Below, piece after piece: positions 43,996 to 55,888 of a stretch of 64,000 bases of DNA. The stretch lies in NCBI RefSeq assembly GCF_019649055.1, contig NW_026570252.1, forward strand, positions 434,001 to 498,000, written 5' to 3'. The position numbers were made by a program, and so were the translations under genes. This DNA comes from Paramacrobiotus metropolitanus (Eukaryota; Tardigrada; Eutardigrada; Parachela; Macrobiotidae). Under the pieces are notes generated by a model, which saw only the letters and a list, made by a program, of their open reading frames with translations, had not been told where the DNA came from and ran no database searches. Each line of letters begins with the position of its first letter. The stretch's first letter is position 1.

Positions 43996-44538
43996 TAGTA
44001 ATAGTCTCTGTTCGGGGCACACACGGTAGGTTTTACGGTAACGATAGCGGTATGACTCACCACAAATTTACCGTTTTTCTGCCTGTACCGTATCGTAGAT
44101 AACGATAGAAAGCGTTGGTATCGTTGGGCATCTCCGGTAGAATCTTGTGAGCCGTGGAATTATTGGATTACCGTTTTGTCGAAAGAAATAAGCACTTGAA
44201 ACATCGCTCTATTTAATATAATATTTTGTCAAACAATAAAATAGAAAGAACATTTAGAAACAATTTGTTTTGTGAGGGACTAACAAACCGGAACTCGTCT
44301 GTTCACTCAAACTGCCTCCCCACAAGCGGTTGGTCACGCTCTTGCAAAATTTACTTTACATTTTTTAATTCAGTGAGACCGGACCGAGCCCAAGCCGAAC
44401 TCTGTATCGAGCGTTATCGTTGTGCAGCTTGTGCTTAGCGAACACACAAAATCTTGTAACGATGATGGAAACCATCACGATAGCTACCGGTATCGTCACC
44501 GGAAAACCTACCGTGTGCGCACCGAACAGACACTAATA
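43996..44538. mobile_element. TIR element, about 540 bp
   Basis: The left end has gtctctgttcggggcacaca followed by cggtaggttttacggtaacg. The right end is the inverted counterpart, with acctaccgtgtgcgcaccga then acagacactaata. A frame inside (44226-44438) has no supporting feature. Confidence 0.8.
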
Positions 44539-47070
44539 TCGAACAACAATGTCGATCTCGATTTCGGTCAAATGATTCGGTGATCAGGGCTGCCACACTA
44601 TTTGCTCGCTTAACATATCTCGAGAAGAACTGTTACAAGGTTGCTCATTGTCTTGCGGATACGAAGCACCACCTGTGTGTAAAGAACGAATCATTCTATA
44701 ATAATCCGCCGCGATCGTTACCGTTAATGATCGATACGGTTAATTTGCTCGTTCGATGTAAAACCGGCACAATCTAGGCACGACGGTCTATATAGTAGTT
44801 GGTATGCAAACACTACGATCTAGAGACAGGACAGATAACAACAGAACGCCTTCCAAACGCAAACTTTAATGCATGAACAACAAAGGTTTAATCTGCCCGA
44901 TCGTTAAACCAGTTAGAGTTATCGGTGTCTTATGATGCCCTTCCCGACCATTTTAACCGACAGAGTGTTAAAGATAAGTAACAGTAGTGGCAACTGGCAC
45001 TGGTATTTATCATTACGTTGAAAAAAGAGATAAGTGGCACTTGCCAGAAATCCGAAACTGATCTTTGCCGATACGGCCCGACTAAAAAGTCTAGTTGTGC
45101 TGGGTATTTTGGGTGGTTCTACTTAATAATTTTAGAAATGGTAGGAAAAGTGGTACTTAGTGGTAAAGACTTTTGCGCAAAGTGCGATTTTGTCCTGCTA
45201 ACACAGAAACGACACCGCCGTTGAATCGTCGTCACTGCATTATTCATTTGTACCACGGCCCGAAACTCTTCTTGGATTTTCTGACTCCCTGTGCCAGCAC
45301 TTCACCAAGATACTGATTTGTACATCTGTCCACAGCTTCTTGCAAACCTGACCGGCGTCAGAGCTCATCCACCTTTCTGCCGGATCATATCCCGCTTTTT
45401 TAAAGTTCATACACCTTCCTGCCTGCTTCTCGTAGGAGATCGTTTTAGAGACATTTACGAACCCGGAAAGAATTCTTTATGGCTTCTGTATTATTTGCCA
45501 CTGCAGACTTCCGGCACCAACTTCCCCTTAGAAGTGACCTAAAATTATAAAATAGTTATATTGATCGTTATCCTTATCTGCTAACATTGTTAGTGTACGA
45601 GTAATGTTTTATTCAAAATCTAGAACTGCCAAAGCCGGTACGTTCTGGATTGCCAGTAGCAAGACAAGCGGTGACTTAGGGGATAGAGTGGTGGTCGGAT
45701 TTTGGCTGCTTATGCTGCCTCCTAAACAATTCCAAAACAGACATTATTCCGTGAGTGTTTTTGCAAACTATTAAGGGACCCAAAAGGTGTCCGTTACAAG
45801 TTGGCAAAATAACCGGGCTCCACCCTTGCGCGCGGTAGCCACGAAAAAAAGTGTCTTTCCCATAGACTCGTATGCTATAACTCACCTTAGGATTCTAGGA
45901 ACAATAGGGTTGCCTAGCGCACGTATTGTGGTAACCTCGAACTGATATTTTCCGTGGATGGCCCATGGATAACATCATACAACTTTGACGTTTTGACTGA
46001 AATCTATTGCGCAAGCGGGGAGACAGTTGTGCCGAATAAGTGAAACAAAAAACTGACAAAGCTGGCAATAAAAAAAAGTTGTAGCTGCTGTTTGAGCTAC
46101 TGGGAACGTAATATCACGGGCTTGTTGTGAGGATAAAAACTTAAATTTACGCTTACGGTTTCAGAAACGAGATTTTTTCAAAAACATTCACATAAGGCCC
46201 ACTGCGATTGTACGGCGAGCAAACAAAGGAGGTCTCCCTCCAGTTTTCGGGTCAAAGGTCACCAACGCCTGAATGAAATCCGTTAGGGCACAGACTGGTT
46301 CGCAAGAGGACTAAATGGCAAACAGTTTAGAGTTATTGTTTTTAGACTAGGATATCGACATAATTTTTTAATTAATTTTTAAATGGGGAAGGGGCTAACA
46401 AATTCGATGGGTCAAACCACTGTTTTCAACTAGTCTGTTCTAGTTTTTCTTCCACAGTAATCCAAGGTACATTCCCAGAATGAAAATCTCAAGTGCAAAA
46501 GACGTTGGACACATACAGAAATCATGTAAATGTTTGATAAGTAGTTATTTTGCGGCGGGAAATTTATGGGAAATTTTTAGAAAAACTGCCCGAACTTGGC
46601 GCGACACCCCGAACTTGGCATGGTATATATCAAAATTCTACCAAAAGGAATTATACCAATCGAATCGAAAAGGAGTAATCGAAAAGGATTGATTAAAGTA
46701 CAACTGACTAAAAAACGGGTGTCGGGTGTGCAGTCGCTCTTTCCTATGACGTTATAGTCCTGCTACGCTTCGTCTGGCAGTTCTCGCAAAACCCGAGTCC
46801 ACTTTCCTGGTTATGTTGGTTTTTAATTATTCCGTGGCCTCATCGATACGGCAACACGTGCTGTCAATGCGTTACCACAATGAGAAAATTAAAAAAAAAT
46901 TACTTTGTATCATGATCAAATTAAAAGCTGTACACTGCATACGTGTGGCCGGGCACTGTTTTGACAATGATTAAAAACTTTTATTCATACAATAAGTAAA
47001 TTAAATAAGTAAATTAATTATAAGTAAATAAGAATTTCGCCAATTAAATAAATATTGAATTGATTAATAT
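44539..47070. other. gene-free 2.5 kb
   Basis: Short frames at 45291-45542 (plus) and 45676-45885 (minus) look mildly protein-like but match nothing I recognise and lack supporting signals. A small inverted repeat of the tggcaactggcac / gtggcacttgccag type lies near 44985-45045. Confidence 0.3.
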
Positions 47071-47077
47071 CTTTTAC

Positions 47078-47165
47078 TATTAAGCTGGAGACACGAAAAT
47101 AATCATAATTTTCTCTGATTGCAGTTTTATTTGTGTTTGCGCTTCATTTGCATTTGGATGCGTGC
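47078..47165 (+). repeat. direct repeat flanking the gag fragment, left copy
   Basis: About 85 bp around gattgcagttttatttg..cttcatttgcatttg recurs at 48600-48684 with a few changes. The pair brackets the gag remnant. Confidence 0.7.
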
Positions 47166-48200
47166 ACCGCATTCAGCGCCAGTAAAACGAAAGGTCAGCA
47201 GAACTCGCAAAGCTCCAGCCCGACCTGCCATTAGGTCCACCGTGGTTACCCCAACGGAAGCATCCCTGGCCAATCGTAGATCACCCACACTAGCTGAACT
47301 CACCATCCAAATAGCGGAAATGCAGAGGCAAATTGCAGCACCCCACGGTTCGATAGGTCAGCAGGGTTCCAGTCAACCTGCGGGTAGTCGGCATCGGATG
47401 CATCGTGCCCTCTCCCCATCCTCCAACCGCATCAACCACTGCCGACGTTAAGCGCAAAAACAGCGTAATTTCAATGGATCCATCAAGCGCTCCATCCATC
47501 TTCGAACGCTCGGCGCACCGGTGAATAATTGACCAAGCCAGTACCGGCAACTCCCAGCGATTTCGCCGAAACTACGGGAACAACTACTCGATCACAGCCT
47601 GTTCGTCGACTTCACTGACCTGTTGCCCCAAAATCGCGTTGCGGCAAAGCGCGGCCGAACCGGGACCCGCATGGTATTGGACAAAACTACAGGCGAGCAC
47701 ACGTTCATATCTGCAGCCAAGAAGGAGAAAATTACCTCGCTTGCCAGCTGGAACCGCGCCTTTTTCGTGTCCATGTCGTATTGCACGCACTCGAAATCGG
47801 AGCTAGTTTTGCCAGTGCTAAAATACCTCGACCTAATTTCGCTGATGGCAGATCCGGCTCGAGGCTGCAAACTGGAGCACGTACTGGAGTACGGCATCCA
47901 GTTCCGTGTTTTGCCGTACAGTGCCTCGACGATCCCAAAATCTGGAGCAGGCGTTATGGAGACTCCTTCCAGGAGACCATCGCCAATCCGCGTCAAGCGA
48001 TCACCCCGGTGACCGGAGCCGCTAACTTTAATATAAGCACAGCCGGACCAGGTGCAATCGCTGCAACGGAATCGGCCACATCGCTTCAAACTGCCAGGAG
48101 GAGCGTAATTCCCACGGAAAATCATCGGGAACCGTGGAAGTCTGCCCGAGTTACAACCGTTGAATCTGCTCAACGTCCTCCGTCAATGCCCGCAAGCACG
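47119..48200 (+). pseudogene. gag-like remnant of an Ngaro/DIRS-type retrotransposon
   Basis: The best frame is 47623-48012. It has ITSLASWNRAFFVSMSYCTH followed by a helical block of the kind that characterises gag proteins of tyrosine-recombinase retroelements. The upstream frame 47119-47451 gives a basic, proline-rich lead plus AELTIQIAEMQRQIA, a likely coiled coil. After a frame change, about 48030-48110 encodes CNRCNGIGHIASNC, a CCHC zinc knuckle with the exact C-X2-C-X4-H-X4-C spacing. At least two frameshifts separate these parts. No reverse transcriptase follows before 48.6 kb. This may be a relative of the missing gag of the element at 1551-4588, but that is inference. Confidence 0.6.
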
Positions 48201-48599
48201 CATGCGCCATCTGTGGTTCCAGCACTCATGACGAGCACAGACACAGCAAAATCAACAAGTCGCAAGACATTCCCCCACGAAATGACGATGCCACCGATGC
48301 CTAACTTCCTCGTCGCTCATTACCATTACCGCCTGTTTCTAACCTTCGCTCACGCAGCAATTACACATCGGAACCGAAACCGGCGGCCACGGACCGAATT
48401 CAACGGCTCCAGCACCTTCCGGACTCCGTTGTTTCGGTTCTTTGGGGTTTTAGGTGCAGGGATGGAAACCGGCAAGCGCGCACGCACCAGGTGCGCAGCC
48501 GGAGCTACTCTGTTCCCTTGCCGAGACCTTCCATATGCCCACCCGTCTCCTCGCTTCGCCGTAGATACGAATAGCATGCACATTAGTAACTTTTTACTA

Positions 48600-48684
48600 T
48601 TACAGCCTAAGACTCAAAAACGTTCATTATTTTCTCTAATTGCAGTTTTATTTGCGTTGGCGTTTCATTTGCATTTGAATGTCC
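48600..48684 (+). repeat. direct repeat flanking the gag fragment, right copy
   Basis: Partner of 47078-47165, containing aattgcagttttatttgcg. If terminal, these could be repeats of the element that carried the gag. Alternatively they are a local duplication. Confidence 0.7.
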
Positions 48685-49743
48685 CAACGCGAAACTTTAA
48701 AATGTTGCGCTTCCGCTTTGCGCTGAAAGCAGTTGAGTGGTCGACAAGCGGACCTCACCTTAGTTTTACATAATTTTATTACGATGGAAATTTGGTAGTG
48801 GCTCAAAGTGTATCCGTCCTACCCCCTAATAACCAACAGCGAACAATACAAATCCACTAAAAAATCGACCCTTTACGATTTCATTTCTCCACAATTTTAC
48901 ATTATCCTTTAGCTGAGCGGCTATCCCTTAGAAAGCATGAACAAAATTCCACTCAGTGTCGCGCAGTTCCGGAAACAGTTGCCAGTGGCAAATGTCATTG
49001 CCCTCTTTATACTCTAAACAACGGCAACTATTTCATGAAAATTTAAGTAAGATTTGCAGCCGCGGTCGTCTCTGACTTAATCTGCCTAACAAACAAGCTT
49101 TTACTGCAAAAGCAAACAAGAAGATAACGTTATTGTTCGGTACTGTTGCGGATTAAACAAGAAGGTTTTCGACCGAAAGCAAACCACTTAGACCACCGGG
49201 TGCAGTAACCGGGTGAAATGATAACAGTTCATTGGGTTGAACCTTCAAAGACTCAGTAGCGATAAGCTATGGAAGCGTCTGTATGGACGATAATACCATA
49301 ACAATACTGCATCGGCGCGAAATTAAGAAACTCTTTTGTGACTCATTCAGTGCGTCTGTATGGATGGCAGATTTGCAGCTTCTTTGGAGTCAACAGCGCC
49401 GCTTCGCGAAGTGTTTTGTAAAGTATCACTAAGTATGTATCACTACAAAGTATCGCTATTTTCAAGGTGACTTTGAAACTTTGGAAAACATTTGCCTGGA
49501 TACAATACTTATGATCAGTTATTAAATAAACTAATTAAACCGAAAAACAAATAAACTGTCCGAAGTACTATTTTTCGTGCAACACCAAACACAAAATTTA
49601 TGACAATTTAAATTAATCCAGGCTTTCGTTGTCAGCACTTTTGTACGCTATTTCAAGGTTCTACTTCTACCTTAGCCATACGGTATATCACAAGCATTGC
49701 AAGATCACTGAGCTGTTTGATTTTGCTAAGACCACTCGTCAAT
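48685..49743. other. gene-free
   Basis: No gene recognised. The sequence is ordinary AT-rich intergenic DNA up to the left arm of the large fold-back. Confidence 0.3.
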
Positions 49744-50838
49744 CACTACCCGTAGAGACCTTCAAGTGGCCGCCTATGTTAAGTCAATGGGCGACATACC
49801 TTCAAGTGCCTGGCTGCAGTTATTTGGCCCCAGAACCGATTTTCTTCCTGTTTTTTTGTATAGCCTGTTCAGTTCAACTTGCTCTTTACAGAGTACTTGA
49901 AAATTTTAAAATCGGTTGAACCGTTTTTTAGTTATTTACGTTGTAAAAAACCAGTGACGAAACGCTTAAGCCACGCCACGAGAGCCACAACACTACGCCA
50001 GCTTATTTCACTTATCAGCCGCACATGTGCGGGCGCAGCATGCGCACGCTTTATTTGAGCGGATATGAGCACAGAGGCAACCGGGATCAAAGTCATCATC
50101 AAACTAAGTCTTAAAAAAGTCATTACAATTTTATAAAAATCAAAAATTCAAACAATAAAAATTACGAATTAGTGAGCATGCGAAAAATCACAGGTTAATA
50201 GATAACTGTGAAAATAAAAATTCACAGGTTGATAGATAACAGCCAGCAGAGATCGTTGAACTGATTTGTAGAGAACGACGGGTACAAGTATGGAAAGGAT
50301 TTTTAATCATTGTTGTCGTACTGCTACCCGGAGTCTATTACACCGGGAATTTGTATTTCACTTTCCTTTGATTTTTCGCATGCTTACTAATTTGTTGTGA
50401 TTGTTTTGATGATTTGTGATGATTTCAGTGATTTTTATTGTTTTGATTTCTGAATTTTTTGTAAATTTCAGTGACTTTTTTAAAACGTAGTTCGATCCCG
50501 GTTGTCTGTGCTCATATCCGGTTATAAAAAGCGGGTGTTTGCTGCACCCGCACATGTGTGGTTGATAAGTGAAATAAGCTGGCGTAGTGTAGTGGCTTCC
50601 GTGGCGTGGCTTACGCGTTTCGTCACTGGTTTTTTTACAACTTAAATAACTAAAAAATGGTTCAACCGATTTTGAAATTTTCAAGTACTCTGTAAAGAGA
50701 AAGTTGAGCTGAACAAGCAATACCAAAAAACAGGAAGAAAATCGGTTCTGGGGCCAAATAACTGCAGCCTGGCGACTTGAAGGTATGTCGCCCATTGACT
50801 TAACATAGGTGGCCACTTGAAGGTCTCTACGAGTAGCT
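49744..50838. mobile_element. 1.1-kb fold-back element with arms of about 450 bp
   Basis: The left arm (49744-50190) and right arm (50372-50838) are inverted repeats at roughly 90 percent similarity by eye. Shared strings include gtcaatgggcgacatacctt, ttggccccagaaccgatttt and gcatgcgaaaaatca. About 180 bp of unique sequence forms the loop. Frames in the arms (for example 50358-50870 minus) are not conserved as protein. Confidence 0.9.
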
Positions 50839-50894
50839 AAAGACGTATTTACAAATGTATGGCTTCGCACTTGTTACGTAATAAACTCCACTAG

Positions 50895-51172
50895 CGTTAC
50901 GTGCTGTCCCAGGCACTGTACGTAGCTAAGTCTAACGTAAAAATCCCGATGTGGATTTTGAGACTTTATTTACGAAACATAATTCAAGTGACTGCTAGAT
51001 GACTTCCAGTGGACTGCACCAGAGTGGACCATCTAGCATTAGCAAGCTTGGCTCTTATATAGCCTCATTCGGATAAACATCCACATTAAGAAACTTCTAC
51101 AAACTTTCAAAGCTGTAGGTCACTCAATAAGAACATTAAAACGACATAACAAGAGATATAGAGAAGATGTTG
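50895..51172 (+). repeat. dispersed repeat shared with 7345-7640
   Basis: Same orientation and order as the copy at 7.4 kb, ending at agagatatagagaagat. The coding-like part is kept in frame for about 45 codons before homology stops. Confidence 0.7.
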
Positions 51173-51866
51173 AGTTAGCCGAAGCGTGATGCCGAGCATT
51201 ACCTGCAATAGATTCAAGCGCACCAATCTTGTAATAATCATAATGATGAAAGTGTGATTTTTACATTCAATACCGTCGCGGGCTTCGGTTTTCTGCTATG
51301 ACATTAAATTGCATTAATAAACCTCTCGATACAGCTCTGATCTCTGCGTGACATCACAATGATCACACACGTTGCATCGAATGCCGAGCCGTGCCGGTAC
51401 GCGCACCGTGAATCAAATTCTGTGTCTTGGACATGATTATGCGGTCCGGTACGTACGCAGTTCAACGAACCGGTACAATATCGGCATCAGGTCGGCTTGC
51501 TTTCTGGGACCGCACCGGCAATAAAAGAGATACCTAATGACACAATTGGTCGTGCTAGTGACCGATAGAGATAGGTTGGGAAAATGGTTGGGCCTATAAA
51601 ATAGCGAAATGTTGTTTGAAACCACCAGAAAAGTGGTAGTCTCAGCTACGTACTAAACTTTAAAGAAACTTGATTTTACTGCAAAACGACGTACTCGCCG
51701 GCCCGTATCGATCATGGCTAAAAATTCCAGCTGTATTGCTGAGGTAAGGCGTTGATAACGGTGACACCTTTACGAGCCGTGTTTACGTTAGTCACACTCT
51801 ACTATGAACTTGTCTACCTCGGAATAATCATGCTGCATACATGCTCAATGTTGTATGGCGACATTT
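51173..51866. other. gene-free
   Basis: Nothing recognised. Confidence 0.3.
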
Positions 51867-51982
51867 TGTTGTGCTTAGAATTATTTTTAAATAACTTTTT
51901 TGTGTTTAGAATTATTTTTAAATAGCTTTTTTGTGCTTAGAATTATTTTTAAATAACTGTTTTGTGCTTAGAATTATTTTTG
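51867..51982. repeat. 33-bp tandem repeat, about 3.5 units
   Basis: The unit is gtgcttagaattatttttaa plus ataacttttttt with single-base variation. It lies 140 bp upstream of the start codon at 52120, so it could be in the promoter or 5' untranslated region of that gene. Confidence 0.9.
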
Positions 51983-52119
51983 GTGAATTAATATTGAATT
52001 TACCTTGTTTCGGAGACGATCGGCACGAGCACAATGATTGCTGGGTACAATACGTAGCATACCTAATTTTTCCGCCTCCATAACGTGATCTCAATCGGCA
52101 GGAACCCCTGGAATACATA

Positions 52120-52970
52120 ATGGGAGGCTTCAAAGAATTGTCATCTAGTTTAACGCTGGTGTTCCAGGCCCTTCAGGATGGAGTTCAAGATGTGCTGCCG
52201 GGATTTGATAGAAAGCTGCGGGATGAGATGGTGCAGGCATTTTTGAAGTACAATCTGTTTTTGGGAGAAATGCAACAGTTCATCAGCTACAGTTTGACTC
52301 AGCTGGAATTCGCGGAGACACTGAAACATTTGTGCGATGCACTGCCACAAGACGTGCTGATCAAGTTGATAGATGACGCTAAGGCGCTGATAGACGTCTT
52401 CGCCCGCATGGAAACCGAGATTAAGTGCAGCCGCCAGTTCACCAATGCAGTCAAGGACTTCGCAAATTACAAGAAAAAAGTTCAAGGTTTTATGGCGGGT
52501 ATGCAGAATTTTTCCACAAAATGATTCGTTGGAACATTTTGAAGATTTTAATGATTACAGGGCTTATGAAAATGGGTTCCGGGTTAGGCCTTATTGGAGG
52601 CGGGCTCTGCCTTTTCTTGGGTGCGGTGCCTGTCCTCGTGACTCTTGCAGGCGCAGGTGTTACTGCAGTGGCAGTCGGAGGCCTTGGGTATAAATACGGA
52701 GCTCGACCAACTAAGGAGTACGGCCAGTACAAGGATATTCTCAGTAACTTGCAAAAACTGCAGGACTGCTTAGTGGACATTCAGAATGAGCAACGAACTC
52801 TTCAGGGAACAGGAAAAGGCTTAGAAAAACTTCGTGACAGCAACCGTAGCACGGAGATGGAGAACAAAATCATTGCAAAAAAGTTACCAGAACTTGTAAA
52901 CATCCTAATGAACATGCGCCAGGATGTAGAGAAAGGATATCTCCTGCTGAAACAGCATAGTTTCAAGTAG
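52120..52970 (+). CDS. apolipoprotein-L-like glycine-zipper membrane protein, two exons
   Basis: Exon 1 is 52120-52498 and exon 2 52561-52970. The 62-nt intron has donor GCGG|GTATGC and acceptor GATTACAG, phase 1, and restores one frame of 262 residues. Residues 1-125 are amphipathic helix. About 127-170 is a glycine-rich hydrophobic hairpin (GLMKMGSGLGLIGGGLCLFL, then AVPVLVTLAGAGVTAVAVGG) able to insert into a membrane. The last 90 residues form a charged coiled coil. There is no signal peptide, so the protein is intracellular or at an organelle membrane. The order helix, hydrophobic hairpin, coiled coil resembles the apolipoprotein L family. The resemblance is architectural and I cannot align family motifs with confidence. 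AATAAA follows at 53116. A 33-bp tandem repeat sits just upstream. Confidence 0.6.
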
Positions 52971-53115
52971 AATGAACGTATCATTCAAAACCTCTTTAGT
53001 GTACGAGTATGTTTCCGGTGTCGTCGTTCAGTTATGATTAGGCTTTATTTGTTCCACAAGGTGATTAGAAATCGATCCCTGTACAATTTCATGATTCTCG
53101 AAAATTTTATGCTCT

Positions 53116-53121
53116 AATAAA
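53116..53121 (+). terminator. AATAAA polyadenylation signal of the preceding gene
   Basis: Canonical hexamer 146 bases after the stop codon at 52970, in sense orientation. Confidence 0.55.
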
Positions 53122-53435
53122 TTTTCCTATTGCACGGTACTTATTACGGTTTCCTGATGTTTTCTTCTTACGCTACTCTGTGGTTTGTCTCATTAGTTTT
53201 TCTAGTGCAGCCAATGGCTATAATGTACAGTGGGTGTTAATAAAATAAGAGCACTTACAAAAAACTACGCCAAACACTGGATTTTGTAATTTAATGTTCT
53301 GCGGGTTACTTCTTGTGAGGGTACAGCTACAGTGACGAGTCAAAATTGCTTGTTTCCTTAATGCTTGCTAAATACCTATATCTCAAAATCTTTTAAATCC
53401 GGATCCCTAATCGCATCTCTTAAATCATTTACCAC
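53122..53435. other. gene-free
   Basis: Nothing recognised between the poly(A) signal and the next retroelement scrap. Confidence 0.3.
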
Positions 53436-53439
53436 ATAA

Positions 53440-53560
53440 TCAGCAACCTCATGAAATCGAATTTTGCCCCATAAAAGCCAAAATTATGATGTCGTTTCCG
53501 GCGTTCTGCCTGGCAAGCGGCTGCGACTGAGTTTTAAATACGATTGTGCCAAAGGTGCAC
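53440..53560 (-). pseudogene. scrap of the RLE retrotransposon nuclease region
   Basis: On the minus strand 53558-53470 encodes LAQSYLKLS and then, in a shifted frame, QAERRKRHHNFGFY, matching LAQSYLKRS and QAECRKRYNY of the complete element (residues 843-871). About 40 codons survive. Confidence 0.6.
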
Positions 53561-54633
53561 ATATTTGCGCAAGTAATGTTCTACACTAACTGTTTTCTTC
53601 CCTGATAGTGAGTAACGTCACGATAATAATGACTAAATTACTACAAATAAATTTATGTTACGTGGCACAAATTTGATTATAATAATTTCGTCATTTTTAT
53701 CGTGAAATGGCTTCATATTCGCAAAGGAAAACAGGAATCAGTAAATGGATGCATTTGTGTACTTACACATGTCATGGAAAAGGGAAAATATAGGAAAAAT
53801 TCAATAACGCACTGTTCCCGTCCTATATATCTGTACTGCTCCGGTGATCCGTCCGGAAATTCGCGTCATGGCTGCAAATTGCGGCTACACATTCGTATGG
53901 TCATACTCCATTGGCTGGAGCATTACAAGGTTGGTGTAAAACGAGCTATATAAATTCCCCCTACTGGTACATGTGTTCGATCACCGTTAAATCCACATAG
54001 CTTGTTTCCCATTATCCCATATTATTATTATTATTATTATATTATCGGGGTAGAAATAATAATTTGTGGTGTTCTTTTAAAGATATGCATGTACATTCAG
54101 AGTACGTTAGCGTTTCCCGTATTGCATTTCCTGCCCGTGCAATAAATAAATACTGCAGTGAATCGGAAGGCTTTCGACCACCAACTGGTCCACCATCGAC
54201 CACAACCACGCTCGACCACTGACGATCACGACTACAACCGACCACGACCACGCTCACAGCGACCGCGCCCCAACCGTGGTGACCACCTTTTAGAAACACT
54301 CTACTTCGACAGCTATTCCACATGTGTACAGAGTATGTACGACTATGTAGCTCTTTCTGCTTTTGCGTTCGTGAATTTTTGACATATTCCCAGCTGCTTC
54401 GACGTTTTTCCCAATTATACAATTTCACAATGTGCATGCGCGTACTGAACCATAGATACAGTGACGGTAATCCATGTGCTGAAGTTGAATCGAAATCGAA
54501 AATTTAATACGTTTTAATTAATCTTGTCTGCATCCTTGCATGAATAAAAGCGATAATTATCACGTAATGAATTTTTCGCAATTTTTTCACAATCCGTGTA
54601 ATGTACATTTTCTACAAAATCTTATCAAAATTT
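53561..54633. other. mostly gene-free, with (ATT)n and a Thr/His-coding simple stretch
   Basis: An (ATT)n microsatellite lies at 54020-54045. At 54180-54280 an irregular gaccac/accacg repeat occurs. It could encode Thr-Pro-rich sequence like exon 3 of the gene at 42 kb, but no splice sites support it. Confidence 0.4.
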
Positions 54634-54869
54634 ATACATCGATTTCGCCCGTAAATTGCTCAAGCGCGCTTTACGGGCCAGCAGATTGCTCACCAGCAGC
54701 AGCCGCTCTCTCTTTTCTGTGTCTCCGCTCACTCGATCAGGTGCGCATGGCTAAAGCCGCAAAGCCGGTTTTGCGGCTTTAGCCATGTGCTGATGTCCAT
54801 TTTACGTGAGTGAGCAACCAGCTGACCTGTACAGTGAGCTTAAGCAATTTACGGGCGAAATCGATGTAT
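54634..54869. mobile_element. 236-bp MITE with 27-bp perfect TIRs and an internal hairpin
   Basis: Ends at 54634-54660 and 54843-54869 are perfect inverted repeats starting atacatcgatttcgcccg. A second hairpin lies in the centre (ggctaaagccgcaaa and tttgcggctttagcc). TA dinucleotides at both ends fit insertion at TA, as in Tc1/mariner-mobilised MITEs. Confidence 0.9.
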
Positions 54870-54993
54870 TGTAAATGTTTGTAAATAAGTATATTCGCTA
54901 GGAACGTTCTGCAAATTTTTCTGAACATTTATATACCGGACCGGAAGTGGTTCCACCAACAAAAACACCAAAGTATTTGGTTTTATTTCAGGA

Positions 54994-55191
54994 ATGAACT
55001 ACACCTACGCCTTTAAGATTCCCGAAGAGCAGGAGGAGTCGCGAAATTCACACAAGTTCTGGATGATTTGCCAGAGGACCTGGCAGAGGAAATGGATTGA
55101 TCTGACTACTTATTTCGTGATGAGCTGTTGTCTCTCTTTTGCTGGCGTGTTTATAGGATATTTAGCGGCTAAGTGTCAAAAGCCATTCTGA
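54994..55191 (+). CDS. small single-pass membrane protein, coding in a terminal exon
   Basis: A strong acceptor (tttggttttatttcag, ending 54991) is followed two bases later by ATG and 65 codons to TGA. The N-terminal part is polar with an EEQEES stretch. A basic and tryptophan-containing segment (QRTWQRKW) precedes one membrane helix (about residues 39-60) and a short basic tail, a layout seen in small mitochondrial or ER tail-anchored proteins. I recognise no family. If the ATG is the true start, upstream exons are untranslated. Otherwise the frame continues in an exon I could not find. The MITE ending at 54869 would then lie in the intron. AATAAA occurs near 55399. Confidence 0.4.
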   Translation: MNYTYAFKIPEEQEESRNSHKFWMICQRTWQRKWIDLTTYFVMSCCLSFAGVFIGYLAAKCQKPF

Positions 55192-55888
55192 AAAATAATT
55201 TTTTTGGGGGGAAGCTCCGCTACATTTATTCCGGTCTCAACGATGTTGGCTGCGCCCGCATTGGCCATATTGAAATTCATAAAGAAAGTTGTTCATCGAT
55301 AAATAATCTATTGCATATACTAATTTCTGGAAAAAACCGTCGCATCAGCACCAGCTGTCATTTAGGTAAAATATTTAATGATACGCCGATACGATAAGAA
55401 AATAAAAGAAAACGTAGGAACAAAGTTGAGTGATCAAACAATCATAAGAGAGCATAAGAATAAAACAGAAGAAAACTTAAGAATAACATAAAAAAACTAA
55501 ATTTTCCAAATATTGATCTACTCGCTCACATGCATACACGGTAGATCAACACTTTTACTGCATTAAAAAGAGGAAAAACAGTTATTAATTTTAACATATT
55601 TCAGTTTTCTTCGTTCCTGGCTAAGCGGGCAAATGAGCCGTAGCTCCCTTTAAGTACATAATAATTAGAATCGGTCGCTTAGGAAGACCGATCGATCTGC
55701 TCTGTCTATTTTTGAATTTTTCTCATATGGTTCGTACGAGCAAGCTGGTCTTCGATGGTACCAGATAATAACCGCGTCCTTCTTTCCTGGATAGGAATCA
55801 GCACCACGATAATTAATACACAGTAATGTACTATAATGATGGTTATGCCACCGTGTACTGCTCTAAGCAGTAATTTAGAGTTCTGTTT
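55192..55888. other. gene-free
   Basis: Nothing recognised apart from the AATAAA near 55399 and adenine-rich sequence after it. Confidence 0.3.

Noticed and set aside
47592-48173. 193-codon minus-strand frame
   Set aside because: It lies antisense to the gag-like frames and zinc knuckle. Its composition looks like a shadow.
54158-54437. Thr/Pro or Val-rich frames over the gaccac stretch as another mucin exon
   Set aside because: No acceptor or donor of matching phase. Simple-sequence composition explains the open frames.
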